Translations under genes and position numbers: made by a program
The notes under the pieces: model-generated
Seen by the model: the letters and a program-made list of their open reading frames with translations, nothing else
Databases searched by the model: none
What the model was told of the DNA's origin: nothing
Shown here: positions 9,526-16,832 of the stretch, one piece after another
Position numbering within the stretch: position 1 is the first letter of the stretch
Layout of the letters: each line of letters begins with the position of its first letter
Assembly: GCA_964432595.1 (NCBI GenBank)
Contig: CAYSOF010000009.1
Coordinates: 62,001-126,000 of the forward strand
Source of the DNA: DASYLJ01 sp964432595
GTDB lineage: Bacteria; Desulfobacterota; Binatia; DP-6
Reading direction: 5' to 3'
Length of the DNA: 64,000 bases

Positions 9526-9856
9526 GGGTGATGGGCGCCGTGCATGGCCAGGGTGTCGGGCGAACCTCGTGCTCTGGGCGCTGGCGCTCGTCCCGGGTCG
9601 ACTCCTTGTTGCGCAATCGGGTAGATTGCCGCCTCGCATGATGTCAGACGACTCGATGCCGCCGTTCGACGTTGGCGGGCGGTCACCGCGGTTACACGGC
9701 GAGCGCTCGCCGTCCATCACGCCGGAGTGCTGCGCTGACGGAGCGAAAACGTTCGGTGCTACGTCGAGTTGCCGCGCTCGGGGCGGGAAGTCGCGTGCGC
9801 GTTAGGCTGCGAGGAAGGTGCGAGGCCTGGGGTTATGTGGGTCTGTCTACTGGGTG
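9526..9856. other. Gene-free junction before the cassette array
   Basis: I see no convincing gene in these ~330 bases. Two GTTAGGC heptamers occur, at 9801 and 9856; each fits the R' (GTTRRRY) core of an integron recombination site, but I cannot place a matching R'' core upstream. The one at 9856 is continued as GTTAGGCGGCAC, the exact reverse complement of GTGCCGCCTAAC at 10224-10235. This is probably the left edge of the cassette array, with a degenerate attC or attI-like remnant. Confidence 0.4.
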
Positions 9857-9893
9857 TTAGGCGGCACAGCGCGACGCGAGACATGAACGAGAC

Positions 9894-10178
9894 GTGAATC
9901 TGAGGGTGCTTCGAGCTCCGCTGGCGTACGTCGCCTGGGCGTTCTGCGTGGTCGCTGGGCTCCTGGTCGCGTATCCGCTCGATCCTTACATCTTCGGGTT
10001 TGCCGGTCTGGCGTTGGCTTTGGCAACTGGCGCAGTCGCGGCGTTGGGTCTTTTGTTCGTCATGTTCTCCTGTGGCTCAAGTGCTCGCGCGAAACTCGTC
10101 GTGGCCGTATCGCTTCTCGTCGCGGCAGCTGCTGTAGCCGCTGCGATCCGCGTTCTTGGCGGTTTCAAGTGGGCGTAG
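9894..10178 (+). CDS. Small membrane protein (cassette 1)
   Basis: 94 residues from GTG 9894, the only gene in the first cassette. Three hydrophobic segments fit transmembrane helices: APLAYVAWAFCVVAGLLVAY, a second around IFGFAGLALALATGAV, and VVAVSLLVAAAAVAAAI near the end; SCGSSARAK forms the intervening loop. No family recognised. Such tiny membrane proteins are common cassette cargo. The attC site begins about 50 bases after the stop, as expected for a cassette. Confidence 0.55.
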   Translation: MNLRVLRAPLAYVAWAFCVVAGLLVAYPLDPYIFGFAGLALALATGAVAALGLLFVMFSCGSSARAKLVVAVSLLVAAAAVAAAIRVLGGFKWA

Positions 10179-10228
10179 GGTTTTCTGCGCCCTGAGTGGA
10201 CTTGGCCGGTCGACGTATGTGGTGTGCC

Positions 10229-10297
10229 GCCTAACCCTTCGTTGCAGCGGACGGCCGGGCTTCGCCCGTCCGCCGCTGAACTCATGATCCGTTAGGC
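10229..10297 (+). repeat. attC site 1 (near-canonical)
   Basis: Left core GCCTAAC (10229-10235), right core GTTAGGC (10291-10297): exact complements. Between them CGTTGCAGCGGACGG pairs with CCGTCCGCCGCTGAAC, leaving unpaired bases as in attC bottom-strand hairpins. The 69-bp length and the GTTGCAGCGGAC / GTCCGCCGCTGAAC inner boxes are textbook for integron attC sites. Exchange is expected between G10291 and T10292. Confidence 0.85.
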
Positions 10298-10319
10298 GCT
10301 TCCTCGCCTACTGTGAACG

Positions 10320-10901
10320 ATGCCTTGGTTGCCCATTTACGCCGACGCCAATGACTTTAGGGCGATTCATGATTGGCTCAACGCTTCCGAGGAGTTGGCC
10401 TTCATCGTGTCGGATGGCCCGCAGCGCTGGCGTGCCGTCGGCTCCGTTCCCGCGCTCGACTCCGAACGAATTTGCCTCTGGCACGTCCCGAGCGGCCCTT
10501 TGCCCCTCCTTCGCCCGAGCTCCAGTCGGGACGTCGGCAGCGTCACTGACCCGTGGAGCGGTTGGGAGGAGCTACGAGCGGGCGCGGACCCGAGCCATCC
10601 TTATTTCGGTGCAGGGCATCCCGGCATCATCTGGCTAAACCACCGTCCAGTTTCGCGCCGCTCTCCGCGAGGCGTCGGCCTTTCCTCGTACGAGTGGATC
10701 GGCAACCACTATCGGGTCATCGGCAAGGCCGCTGACGCGTCCACTGAAGCCTTTTGGCGTTCCATGCGCCGCTGGACTCAGAAACACTCCAGAAAAATTC
10801 CCCGCGCTGGCGCGCTTGACGGTCCTCGCGCCGAGATTTTCGCTTTTCCCTCGGCCCTGGCCGCGTTCGAGTCTGGCGTGGAGCGTGACGCAAATCCATG
10901 A
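10320..10901 (+). CDS. Cassette-encoded hypothetical protein (cassette 2)
   Basis: 193 residues from ATG 10320, soluble, no signal peptide. It starts MPWLPIYADANDFRAIHDWL and contains an aromatic, acidic middle (LWHVPSGP, PWSGWEEL, GIIWLNHRP) and a basic C-terminal third (RSMRRWTQKHSRKIPR). I recognise no domain with certainty; the opening resembles unnamed proteins often found in integron cassettes. Lies alone between attC 1 and attC 2. Composition is less GC-biased than the flanking chromosome, consistent with acquisition. Confidence 0.65.
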   Translation: MPWLPIYADANDFRAIHDWLNASEELAFIVSDGPQRWRAVGSVPALDSERICLWHVPSGPLPLLRPSSSRDVGSVTDPWSGWEELRAGADPSHPYFGAGHPGIIWLNHRPVSRRSPRGVGLSSYEWIGNHYRVIGKAADASTEAFWRSMRRWTQKHSRKIPRAGALDGPRAEIFAFPSALAAFESGVERDANP

Positions 10902-10911
10902 ACCCGGAAAC

Positions 10912-10987
10912 GCCTAACTGCTGTTGCAACGGACCTGCTCCTCGCTTGCGCTCGGAACCAGGCCGCTGAACGGCCGAGTCGTTAGCC
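10912..10987 (+). repeat. attC site 2
   Basis: Left core GCCTAAC (10912-10918); right core GTTAGCC (10981-10987), which breaks the GTTRRRY pattern at one position. Inner boxes CTGTTGCAACGGACC and GGCCGCTGAAC pair imperfectly. 76 bp. Begins 10 bases after the stop of the cassette 2 gene. Confidence 0.75.
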
Positions 10988-11109
10988 CGCCATGAGACGC
11001 GTCGTACTGTACCGCGCTCCGATGTCCAGCTTCGCAACGCAGGGGCTGGACGCTCTTCGCGCGACGAACCCCGGTCGCAAGTTTCGACGGGCGCGAGTAG
11101 ATTGCGCGG

Positions 11110-11349
11110 GTGAGTCCAACGGTGTTGCGCCGTGGCGGCTTCCGGTTCTACTTCTTCTCTCGGGAGGAGCCCCGGATTCACGTGCATGTTCATCATGCGG
11201 AGGGCGAAGCGAAGTTCTGGTTGGAGCCTCAACTGGAATTGGCCGAGAACCATGGACTGAGCCGCCCGCGTCTCGCGAGGGCGATGCGGCTCGTCGAGGA
11301 GAACGAGGATGAGATCCGCCGTGCGTGGAAGGGCCACTTCAGCAGTTGA
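11110..11349 (+). CDS. DUF4160 family protein (cassette 3, first gene)
   Basis: 79 residues from GTG 11110. The sequence follows the DUF4160 pattern closely over its full length: SPTVLRRGGFRFYFFSREEP, then HVHVHHAEGEAKFWLEP, and a helical C-terminus EIRRAWKGHF. Members are usually 75-95 residues and are found next to DUF2442 proteins, as here; the pair is widely treated as a toxin-antitoxin-like module, although the roles are not firmly established. The partner begins before this gene ends (ATG 11309). Confidence 0.8.
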   Translation: MSPTVLRRGGFRFYFFSREEPRIHVHVHHAEGEAKFWLEPQLELAENHGLSRPRLARAMRLVEENEDEIRRAWKGHFSS

Positions 11350-11662
11350 GGTGACGAACGTCTCGGGACATGGATTCTGGCTGTTCCTGGACGACCGTGA
11401 ACGGTTCGTCTCGTTCAAGGTGTTTCCGTGGTTTCGGGATGCAACGATCGCGGCGTTGTGCAACGTCACGCGTCCCCGGTCGGGACATCTCTATTGGCCC
11501 GATCTCGACATCGATCTCGCCACCGAGTCGATTGATCATCCGGAGCGGTTTCCGCTGGTGAGTCGGGTAGCCCCAAGCAGCGAGGCGCGGGCTAACACGC
11601 GGATGCAGCCGGCGCGCGTCGGGCGGGCGAAACCTTCCAAGCGTCGCAACGCGCGCGGCTGA
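11309..11662 (+). CDS. DUF2442 family protein (cassette 3, second gene)
   Basis: 117 residues from ATG 11309, overlapping DUF4160 by 41 bp; a GTG at 11351 would avoid the overlap and give 103 residues. Core features of DUF2442: EVTNVSGHGFWLFLDD, FPWFRDATIAAL, LYWPDLDIDLATESIDHPE. The last ~25 residues (ANTRMQPARVGRAKPSKRR...) are translated from attC site 3 and are not part of the family. That read-through tail is a typical consequence of cassette structure. Probably the partner of the upstream DUF4160 in a toxin-antitoxin-like or regulatory pair. Confidence 0.8.
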   Translation: MRSAVRGRATSAVEVTNVSGHGFWLFLDDRERFVSFKVFPWFRDATIAALCNVTRPRSGHLYWPDLDIDLATESIDHPERFPLVSRVAPSSEARANTRMQPARVGRAKPSKRRNARG

Positions 11663-11684
11663 TCCGCCGTCGCGTTCGTTGGGC
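11590..11684 (+). repeat. attC site 3
   Basis: Left core GGCTAAC (11590-11596, one mismatch to RYYYAAC), right core GTTGGGC (11678-11684). ATGCAGCCGGCGCGCG pairs with CGCGCGCGGCTGATC. 95 bp; overlaps the 3' end of the DUF2442 frame. Confidence 0.7.
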
Positions 11685-11710
11685 GGACGACAACGGCCGA
11701 GGGTGAGGGA

Positions 11711-12208
11711 GTGGAGTCTGGGGACTTCGACTCGGTCGGGGAAGTCTTTGTGGCTTTCGCCAAAGCCATGGCGACAGCCCAGACGCTGGAGCTAGACCTC
11801 CTGAGCCTTTCTCTCTTGGTCCGGGCGCACGAGAAGGGCGGCGTTACTCCTTCCGAGCTCGAGTACATCGATGCTCAGCTCTCCAAGAAGACCCTCGGAG
11901 CAATGCTGCGCGCTCTCGAGCAGGGCGGCTACATCGAGCGATCTCTCCATCGCGACTGGTTCCGCGCACTGGAGACTCGCAATCGCCTGGCCCACCGCTT
12001 CTTCATCGACAACCTCGAGAGGCTGTTGACGTCAGCGAGTCAGTTGGTGGTCGCGGAGGAACTCCGACAGGACGACGACCTCTTGTTTCGGGTGCGCGAG
12101 GAGGTATGCGCGGTAACCAGGCAAGTGGTGCAGGCCTTCGGGATCGACGAGGAGGAATTCCTAAGAGCCGTGGCCGAAGAGCAGCGGAAGATATTCGAGG
12201 AGTCGTGA
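11711..12208 (+). CDS. Cassette-encoded helical protein with HEPN-like RxxxxH motif (cassette 4)
   Basis: 165 residues from GTG 11711. Predicted almost wholly helical (AFAKAMATAQTLELDLLSLS, KKTLGAMLRALEQGG, VREEVCAVTRQVVQAFG). The segment LETRNRLAHRFF contains R-N-R-L-A-H, the R-x4-H arrangement that is the catalytic signature of HEPN ribonucleases, sitting in the third helix as in HEPN folds. That makes a toxin or defence role plausible but unproven; no MNT-type partner is next to it. Overall composition is milder in GC than the flanking chromosome. The gene ends about 50 bases before attC 4. Confidence 0.65.
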   Translation: MESGDFDSVGEVFVAFAKAMATAQTLELDLLSLSLLVRAHEKGGVTPSELEYIDAQLSKKTLGAMLRALEQGGYIERSLHRDWFRALETRNRLAHRFFIDNLERLLTSASQLVVAEELRQDDDLLFRVREEVCAVTRQVVQAFGIDEEEFLRAVAEEQRKIFEES

Positions 12209-12260
12209 GGTGGTTGAACACGTGGTGCCTCGATGCCCTCGCTGATGTGTCATCAGGGCC

Positions 12261-12317
12261 GCCCAACAGGGCGATTCAGCGGCCGCGCTGCGCGCGCCGC
12301 TGATCGCGGTTTTGGGT
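12261..12317 (+). repeat. attC site 4 (degenerate right core)
   Basis: Left core GCCCAAC (12261-12267). ATTCAGCGGCCGCG pairs with CGCGCCGCTGATCGCG. The right core has decayed to GTTTTGGG near 12309. The stem and left core support attC identity; the right core predicts poor recombination. Confidence 0.6.
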
Positions 12318-12328
12318 AGACGACTGAG

Positions 12329-12682
12329 ATGCCGAGGTTGAGTGCGCACGACGAACCGTCGTGGCTGCGCCTCCAAACGGATGTGGCGTTGATCCGTGGG
12401 ATTCTCTCCCTGGCGGCCGTGCGAGATCCGCGCGAGGTGCACTCGGAAGTGTACCTGTTCCTCGGCGATCGGTACTGGCGCCTCGCTATGCGTCACTTCG
12501 ACCGCGGGCGTCACCGGCGGGCTGAGCGCCTCGAGCAACGGGCTCGCTTCTACTTCAAACACGGTGGCGGCGCTGAACCTCCGCCGTTGGCGGCCGCCGC
12601 CATGCCCGTACCCGCGACACCATCCGTCCTCTGGGCGGTGGCTGGGTCGACCCTTCCCGGAGGACCCGACGATGCAGCGTAG
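12329..12682 (+). CDS. Cassette-encoded hypothetical protein (cassette 5, first gene)
   Basis: 117 residues from ATG 12329. The first ~80 residues are helical and charged (PSWLRLQTDVALIRGILSLA, YLFLGDRYWRLAMRHFDRGR, ERLEQRARFYFK), like a small repeat-type or regulatory protein. The tail is Pro/Ala-rich low complexity and may be partly read-through. No family recognised. It shares the long fifth cassette with the BrnT/BrnA-like pair 100 bp downstream; I see no attC between them. Confidence 0.5.
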   Translation: MPRLSAHDEPSWLRLQTDVALIRGILSLAAVRDPREVHSEVYLFLGDRYWRLAMRHFDRGRHRRAERLEQRARFYFKHGGGAEPPPLAAAAMPVPATPSVLWAVAGSTLPGGPDDAA

Positions 12683-12776
12683 AGAACGCGGGGACGGCGC
12701 ATGTGGTTGCCGTCACGTGTAGAACCGCGGATGCTTGCGGCTCAGACCCATCAGTGGACGACGAGGTGGTGCGAAG

Positions 12777-13058
12777 GTGGGGTACCTCTTCGAGTGGGAC
12801 AAGGTGAAGGCAGCGGCGAACGCCAAGAAGCACGGCGTAACCGTCGATGAGGCGTCGACCGTCTTCGGCGATCCGCTCGCCATCCTGTTGGCTGATCCCG
12901 ATCACTCGATCGCCGAGCGGCGCTACTTGCTGCTCGGCATGTCATCGCGCGAGCGCTTGCTCGTCGTGGCGCATGCGGAGCGGCCGCCACGAACGCGGCT
13001 GATCTCGGCCCGAAAGGCTACTCCTGGGGAGCGACGAACGTATGAAAAAGAAGACTAA
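12777..13058 (+). CDS. brnT: BrnT-like toxin (cassette 5)
   Basis: 93 residues from GTG 12777, chosen because BrnT proteins begin a few residues before the FEWD motif (here GYLFEWDKVKAAANAKKHGV). Matches BrnT through FEWD..KA..N..KHGV, EA.TVF.DP, and RLISARKATPGERRTYE at the end. BrnT is a RelE-fold ribonuclease toxin that blocks translation; Arg and Glu/Lys residues in the RxxSARxAxxxERxxYE tail are characteristic. It overlaps the downstream antitoxin by 17 bp, typical for toxin-first brnTA operons. Confidence 0.85.
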   Translation: MGYLFEWDKVKAAANAKKHGVTVDEASTVFGDPLAILLADPDHSIAERRYLLLGMSSRERLLVVAHAERPPRTRLISARKATPGERRTYEKED

Positions 13059-13320
13059 GCCCGTGACGTCTGGAGGCGATCGAGAGACGCTGCGTAAGGA
13101 GTACGACTTCTCCAAGGGGAGCCGAGGCATCACCGCCTCGCGCTACCGTGATGGCTCGAACGTAGTGGTGATCGACCCCGACGTTCTCGACGTGTTCCCG
13201 AATGCGGATGCGATCAATGAAGCGCTGCGCGCGCTAGCTCCTGTCATCCGAAAGCGTCGGGGGACTCGGCCGCCCAACAAGCCGATACAACGGACGGCAG
13301 GAGGATCCGGCCGCCGCTGA
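13042..13320 (+). CDS. BrnA-like antitoxin (cassette 5)
   Basis: 92 residues from ATG 13042. The N-terminus (LRKEYDFSKGSRGITASRY) and centre (GSNVVVIDPDVLDVFPNADA, INEALRALAPVIRKR) fit the antitoxins found after BrnT: a basic N-terminal arm that neutralises the toxin and a short ribbon-helix-helix-like dimer part that would autorepress the operon. The last ~15 residues (PPNKPIQRTAG...) come from attC site 5 and should not be functional. The pair may stabilise the cassette array against loss (inference). Confidence 0.75.
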   Translation: MKKKTKPVTSGGDRETLRKEYDFSKGSRGITASRYRDGSNVVVIDPDVLDVFPNADAINEALRALAPVIRKRRGTRPPNKPIQRTAGGSGRR

Positions 13321-13337
13321 TCGTCTGACCGTTGGGC
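13272..13337 (+). repeat. attC site 5
   Basis: Left core GCCCAAC (13272-13278), right core GTTGGGC (13331-13337): exact complements. Inner boxes ATACAACGGACGGC and GCCGCCGCTGATCG pair imperfectly. 66 bp. It overlaps the 3' end of the antitoxin frame. Confidence 0.8.
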
Positions 13338-13352
13338 ATCGCGGAGAACACA

Positions 13353-13610
13353 ATGTCGGTCCGACCTCCGAAGTATTGGTTTCCGGCGAAGCGCTACGGT
13401 TGGGGTTGGGGCCTACCCTCGGCGTGGCAAGGTTGGGTGGTCCTATTCACCTACCTCGTGCTCGTCCTTGGTGGCATCCCGCTCGTCGAAGCTTCCATGG
13501 GCAGTCTGTTCTTCGTTGGGTTCGTCTCGGTACTCACCGTGGCCCTCATCGGCATCTGCTGGCTCACGGGCGGAACTCCCCGCTGGCGTTGGGGCGGACG
13601 TGACACCTGA
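13353..13610 (+). CDS. Small membrane protein, last cassette (attC missing)
   Basis: 85 residues from ATG 13353, with GGAG upstream. Begins SVRPPKYWFPAKRYGWGWGL, then two hydrophobic helices (WVVLFTYLVLVLGGIPLVE and LFFVGFVSVLTVALIGICWL) and ends PRWRWGG. The aromatic, basic opening and W-rich end are typical of an unnamed two-helix inner-membrane family seen in Gammaproteobacteria and cassettes. Lies directly after attC 5 but has no recognisable attC behind it, so the array ends here by deletion or decay. Confidence 0.65.
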   Translation: MSVRPPKYWFPAKRYGWGWGLPSAWQGWVVLFTYLVLVLGGIPLVEASMGSLFFVGFVSVLTVALIGICWLTGGTPRWRWGGRDT

Positions 13611-13674
13611 CATTCAGGCGACGCTACCACCCGGCCATCTCGAAGAAGTCTCGCGACGGCGTGAGGTCCCCGCG

Positions 13675-15204
13675 ATGAGACCTGCGAGCATCTGCGCCGT
13701 GTTCGCCGTGGTGTGCCTGGTGGCCGCGTGCTCGGGAACCGGCTCGCGTCTGCGGCCGCACGCAACCACCGCGCCCTTCCAACCGGTGCCGTGTCCGCAG
13801 CCGAACATCGTGGGGTTCCCCGAGCTCGATTTCCCGCCGGGCGTCCAGTGCGGCTACCTCTCCGTCCTCGAAAACCGCGCGAAACCCGACGGACGGCGTA
13901 TCCGCATCTTCGTGATGCGCGCACCCGCCGTCTCCAAGACGCGCAGGACCGATCCCATCGTGTACCTGTCGGGCGGACCTGGTGGAGCAGGATCGTTCGA
14001 AGTGGCGGCCATGATGGAGCACGGAATCAACGCCGATCGCGACGTCATCTTCGTCGATCAACGTGGGACGCACCGTGCGGAGCCCCGCGTCGCCTGTCCC
14101 GATTGGGAGCAGCTCATGTTCGACGCGGTGAGCCTTCGTTTCACGGCAGACTCGACCACGGCCGCAGACTCGGCGGCGATCCGGAAGTGCCGCGATCATT
14201 GGACGGCCGCCGGCGTCGACGTCGCAGCCTACAACAGCACGGAGAACGCCGCCGACATCGCCGAGCTCCGGGTCGCGCTCGGTATCGATCGCTGGAACGT
14301 CTACGGCGTGTCCTACGGATCGAAGCTGGCGCTGACGCTCCTGCGAAACCACCCGCAGGGGATCCGTCGCGTGGTCCTCGATTCGGTGTCGCCGCCGACG
14401 AACAACATCGTCGAGAACTGGTGGTCGGCGCCGGCCAGCTCGTTCGCGGCGATCTTCGCTGCCTGCGCTGCTCGGCCCGCGTGCGCAAGGGCGTACCCGA
14501 ACCTGGACGCGACGTTCACCGCCGCCGTGAATCGCCTCGACGAGAAGCCCGCCGTCGTGCGGGTCGAGGACGAGTCGGGTACACCGGTCGAGGTGAACGT
14601 CGACGGCTTCGCCTTCGCCTACACGCTGATCATGACGAGCGAGCGCGGCGATGCGTCGGGCATCCCGAGGATGATCGCGGCGACGGCTCGCGGCGACGTC
14701 CGCGAGGTCGCCGCCGCCTATCTGGCGTTTCGGGGCCCGCCGGGCCTCGTCGGACTGGGTGGGATGGGGCTGGCCATGACGGTCTTCTGCGCCGAGCACG
14801 CGAACCTCACGACCGAGGCCGCGACGCTGGCGAAAGCGAAGGCCGCGCTGCCCGGCTTTCCGGAGCGGGTGCTGCGGGTGCAGCCCAAGCAGGGACGACT
14901 CTTCACCGAGTGTCCGATATGGAACGTGGGCACCGCCGATCCGACCGCGGGCGCGCGAATCGTGAGCGACGTGCCGGTACTGATCCTCGAGGGCGGCTTC
15001 GATGCCGCGACTGCGCCAGAATGGGTCGACCTGATCACCCCGGACCTCGCGAATGCGCAGGTCGTGGCATTCCCGTTCACCGGGCACTCGGTCCTCGGCA
15101 AGTCCGGATGCGCGCTCGCGATCCTGGCCGCCTTCCTCGACGACCCGACGAAGCCCGTCGACGCGAGCTGCGCCGCACGCGCCACCCTGACCTTCGATCG
15201 TTAG
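13675..15204 (+). CDS. Alpha/beta-hydrolase lipoprotein, tripeptidyl/proline aminopeptidase type
   Basis: 509 residues from ATG 13675; lipoprotein signal with lipobox LVAAC. Oxyanion motif YLSGGPGGAGSF (~97-108, HGGPG-like), nucleophile elbow GVSYGSK with Ser213, acid Asp443 (GGFDAATAP) and His471 (FTGHSVLG) give a full triad. The long insertion between strand and His and the C-terminal TAP-like segment with paired Cys fit secreted mycelial-type peptidases that release N-terminal peptides. Probably anchored in the envelope for peptide scavenging. Starts right after the cassette array; not part of it by composition. Confidence 0.8.
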   Translation: MRPASICAVFAVVCLVAACSGTGSRLRPHATTAPFQPVPCPQPNIVGFPELDFPPGVQCGYLSVLENRAKPDGRRIRIFVMRAPAVSKTRRTDPIVYLSGGPGGAGSFEVAAMMEHGINADRDVIFVDQRGTHRAEPRVACPDWEQLMFDAVSLRFTADSTTAADSAAIRKCRDHWTAAGVDVAAYNSTENAADIAELRVALGIDRWNVYGVSYGSKLALTLLRNHPQGIRRVVLDSVSPPTNNIVENWWSAPASSFAAIFAACAARPACARAYPNLDATFTAAVNRLDEKPAVVRVEDESGTPVEVNVDGFAFAYTLIMTSERGDASGIPRMIAATARGDVREVAAAYLAFRGPPGLVGLGGMGLAMTVFCAEHANLTTEAATLAKAKAALPGFPERVLRVQPKQGRLFTECPIWNVGTADPTAGARIVSDVPVLILEGGFDAATAPEWVDLITPDLANAQVVAFPFTGHSVLGKSGCALAILAAFLDDPTKPVDASCAARATLTFDR

Positions 15205-15217
15205 GAAGGGCACGAGC

Positions 15218-15865
15218 GTGGCGACGGGCCGAAGGCAGGGCGCGGCTGTCGGCGTCGTGGAGCATGGCAACTCTGCGGTGCTCGTGACGGTCGCGTCGGA
15301 CGGCGCGATCCTCGATCGCCGGCGCGTCGATCTCACCGAGAAGGGCCTTCCGACCCACCCGCACCACCACGAGGGCTCGTGGGCGATCGGCCGCTATGTG
15401 CACAGCCCGTGGGCGCGGGCGATCACGCTCGACGAAGCCCTGGCGCTGGTCGAGCGCGTGCGCGAATCCGCGGCGCGTGGCGCGCGGGAGAGCCTCGACG
15501 CACTTGCCGCGGCGGTGCGGCCGCCGATCTCGACCATCGCAATTCGCGAATGCCCTACGCTCCCACCGACCGCCGAGGAGCGGATCGCCGACAATCGCGC
15601 GCAGACCGTTGCCGACTCGGTCATGTACCGCGAGGCGCTCGCGAGCGCGGCCGCGGCGCGCGGCTGGTCCGTGTATTGGTACGACCGTGACCGCGTGTTT
15701 GGCCAGGCGGCCGCGGCCCTCGGCCGGAGGCACGTCGACGGATTCCTGCGCGACATCGGCCGAGCGATCGGTCCGCCGTGGCAGGCGAAGCACAAGCTGG
15801 CCGCGGCCGCGGCCCTCGTGGCCGGCGCGCGTCGTGCGGGCACGGAAGGACGACGGGTCTGGTGA
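15218..15865 (+). CDS. Hypothetical protein
   Basis: 215 residues from GTG 15218, 13 bp after the peptidase. Opens with beta strands (AVGVVEHGNSAVLVTVASDG, ILDRRRVDLT) followed by a His cluster (HPHHHEG) and helices with alternating acidic and basic residues; ends in an Ala-rich helix. The strand order and the DNRAQTVADSVMYREAL helix are reminiscent of an RNase H-like fold, but no catalytic acidic set can be placed. No signal peptide. The stop lies 7 bp before the methyltransferase start, so the two are probably co-transcribed. Confidence 0.6.
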   Translation: MATGRRQGAAVGVVEHGNSAVLVTVASDGAILDRRRVDLTEKGLPTHPHHHEGSWAIGRYVHSPWARAITLDEALALVERVRESAARGARESLDALAAAVRPPISTIAIRECPTLPPTAEERIADNRAQTVADSVMYREALASAAAARGWSVYWYDRDRVFGQAAAALGRRHVDGFLRDIGRAIGPPWQAKHKLAAAAALVAGARRAGTEGRRVW

Positions 15866-15872
15866 CCGTGCG

Positions 15873-16601
15873 ATGAAGCTCTACGACGACCTCGCCGCCT
15901 GGTGGACGTTGCTGTCGCCGCCGTCCGAGTACGTCGAGGAGGCGGCGTTCTACCGCCGGCTCCTCCTCGAGGCGTGCGCGCTGCACCCGCAGACGCTGCT
16001 CGAGCTCGGCAGCGGCGGCGGCAACAACGCATCGCACCTGAAGACCGACTTCACGATGACGCTCGTCGACCGCGCGCCGGGCATGCTGGCCGTGAGCCGC
16101 GCCCTCAACCCGGAGTGCGAGCACGTCGAGGGCGACATGCGGACGGTCCGCCTCGGCCGGCAGTTCGACGCCGTGTTCGTCCACGACGCGATCGCGTACA
16201 TGACGACCGAGGCCGACCTGCGGCGGGTGATGGAGACGGCGTTCGCCCACTGCCGGCCGGGCGGCGTCGTCCTGCTGGCGCCGGACCACGTCCGCGAGAG
16301 CTTCCTTCCCCGGACCGATCACGGCGGCTACGACGCAGACGGCCGCGGTCTCCGCTACCTCGAATGGACGTGGGACCCCGACCCGACCGACACGACCTAC
16401 ACGGTCGACTACGCGTACCTGCTGCGCGAGCGCGACGGCACGGTGCGCGTCGAGCACGATCGGCACGTCGAAGGGTTGTTCGCTCGCGCTGACTGGCTGC
16501 GGCTGCTCGACGAGGTCGGGTTCGAGGCACGCGTCGTGCCGCTGGTGCAGTCCGAGCCCGACCCGTGCACCCAGGAGGTCTTCGTCGGCCTGCGGCGGTA
16601 G
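15873..16601 (+). CDS. Class I SAM-dependent methyltransferase
   Basis: 242 residues from ATG 15873. Motif I is LLELGSGGGNNASHL, motif II acidic residue in TLVDRAP, motif III EGDMRTVRLGRQFDAVFVHD, then RPGGVVLLAPD. These are the SAM-binding features of Rossmann methyltransferases of the Methyltransf_25/11 type. Residues after ~170 form the substrate-side beta hairpin (TYTVDYAYLLRERDG). Substrate cannot be told. The 3' end has a diverged partial copy at 18148-18207, across the HNH gene. Confidence 0.8.
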   Translation: MKLYDDLAAWWTLLSPPSEYVEEAAFYRRLLLEACALHPQTLLELGSGGGNNASHLKTDFTMTLVDRAPGMLAVSRALNPECEHVEGDMRTVRLGRQFDAVFVHDAIAYMTTEADLRRVMETAFAHCRPGGVVLLAPDHVRESFLPRTDHGGYDADGRGLRYLEWTWDPDPTDTTYTVDYAYLLRERDGTVRVEHDRHVEGLFARADWLRLLDEVGFEARVVPLVQSEPDPCTQEVFVGLRR

Positions 16602-16832
16602 GCCGATCTGGTCCGGGTCGACCGTTTGTCCACTTTCTCACGCTGAGGCTTGACAGGTTTTCGCGACGGCACTCATCGCCGTCGAGCGTGGCTTCTACGC
16701 AGATGCTGTAATGCGCTGAGGTGACGAGCGCGCCACGCGCGGTGCCGATCCGTCGCGCGCGTCAGGGCGTCGCGGTCCCGCGTGCGAGATCAGGCCCCGT
16801 AGCGTTGAAAAACCGCATGGTACAAGGGTTCC

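Larger units (their letters stand above)
9857..13331 (+). mobile_element. Integron gene-cassette array without visible integrase
   Basis: Five attC-like sites occur here (10229-10297, 10912-10987, 11590-11684, 12261-12317, 13272-13337). Each has an RYYYAAC-type core on the left, a GTTRRRY-type core on the right and an imperfect inverted repeat between. Each sits just 3' of one to three small + strand genes, as in gene cassettes. The genes are visibly less GC-extreme at third positions than their neighbours and include toxin-antitoxin-like pairs. No tyrosine recombinase with an IntI-specific region is visible in the window, so this is either a cluster of attC sites lacking an integrase or the tail of an array whose integrase lies outside. 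Confidence 0.8.

Noticed and set aside
6706..9720. 1004-codon open frame on the - strand
   Set aside because: Covers the secreted multidomain gene antisense; Arg/Gly/Asp-rich composition is the usual artefact of high-GC DNA.
10992..11312. 106-codon open frame on the + strand
   Set aside because: Overlaps the DUF4160 gene out of frame; the latter matches its family end to end.
9526..13675. Integron integrase gene
   Set aside because: I looked on both strands next to the array for a tyrosine recombinase with its R-H-R-Y residues and found none; the only frames are cassette genes and shadows.
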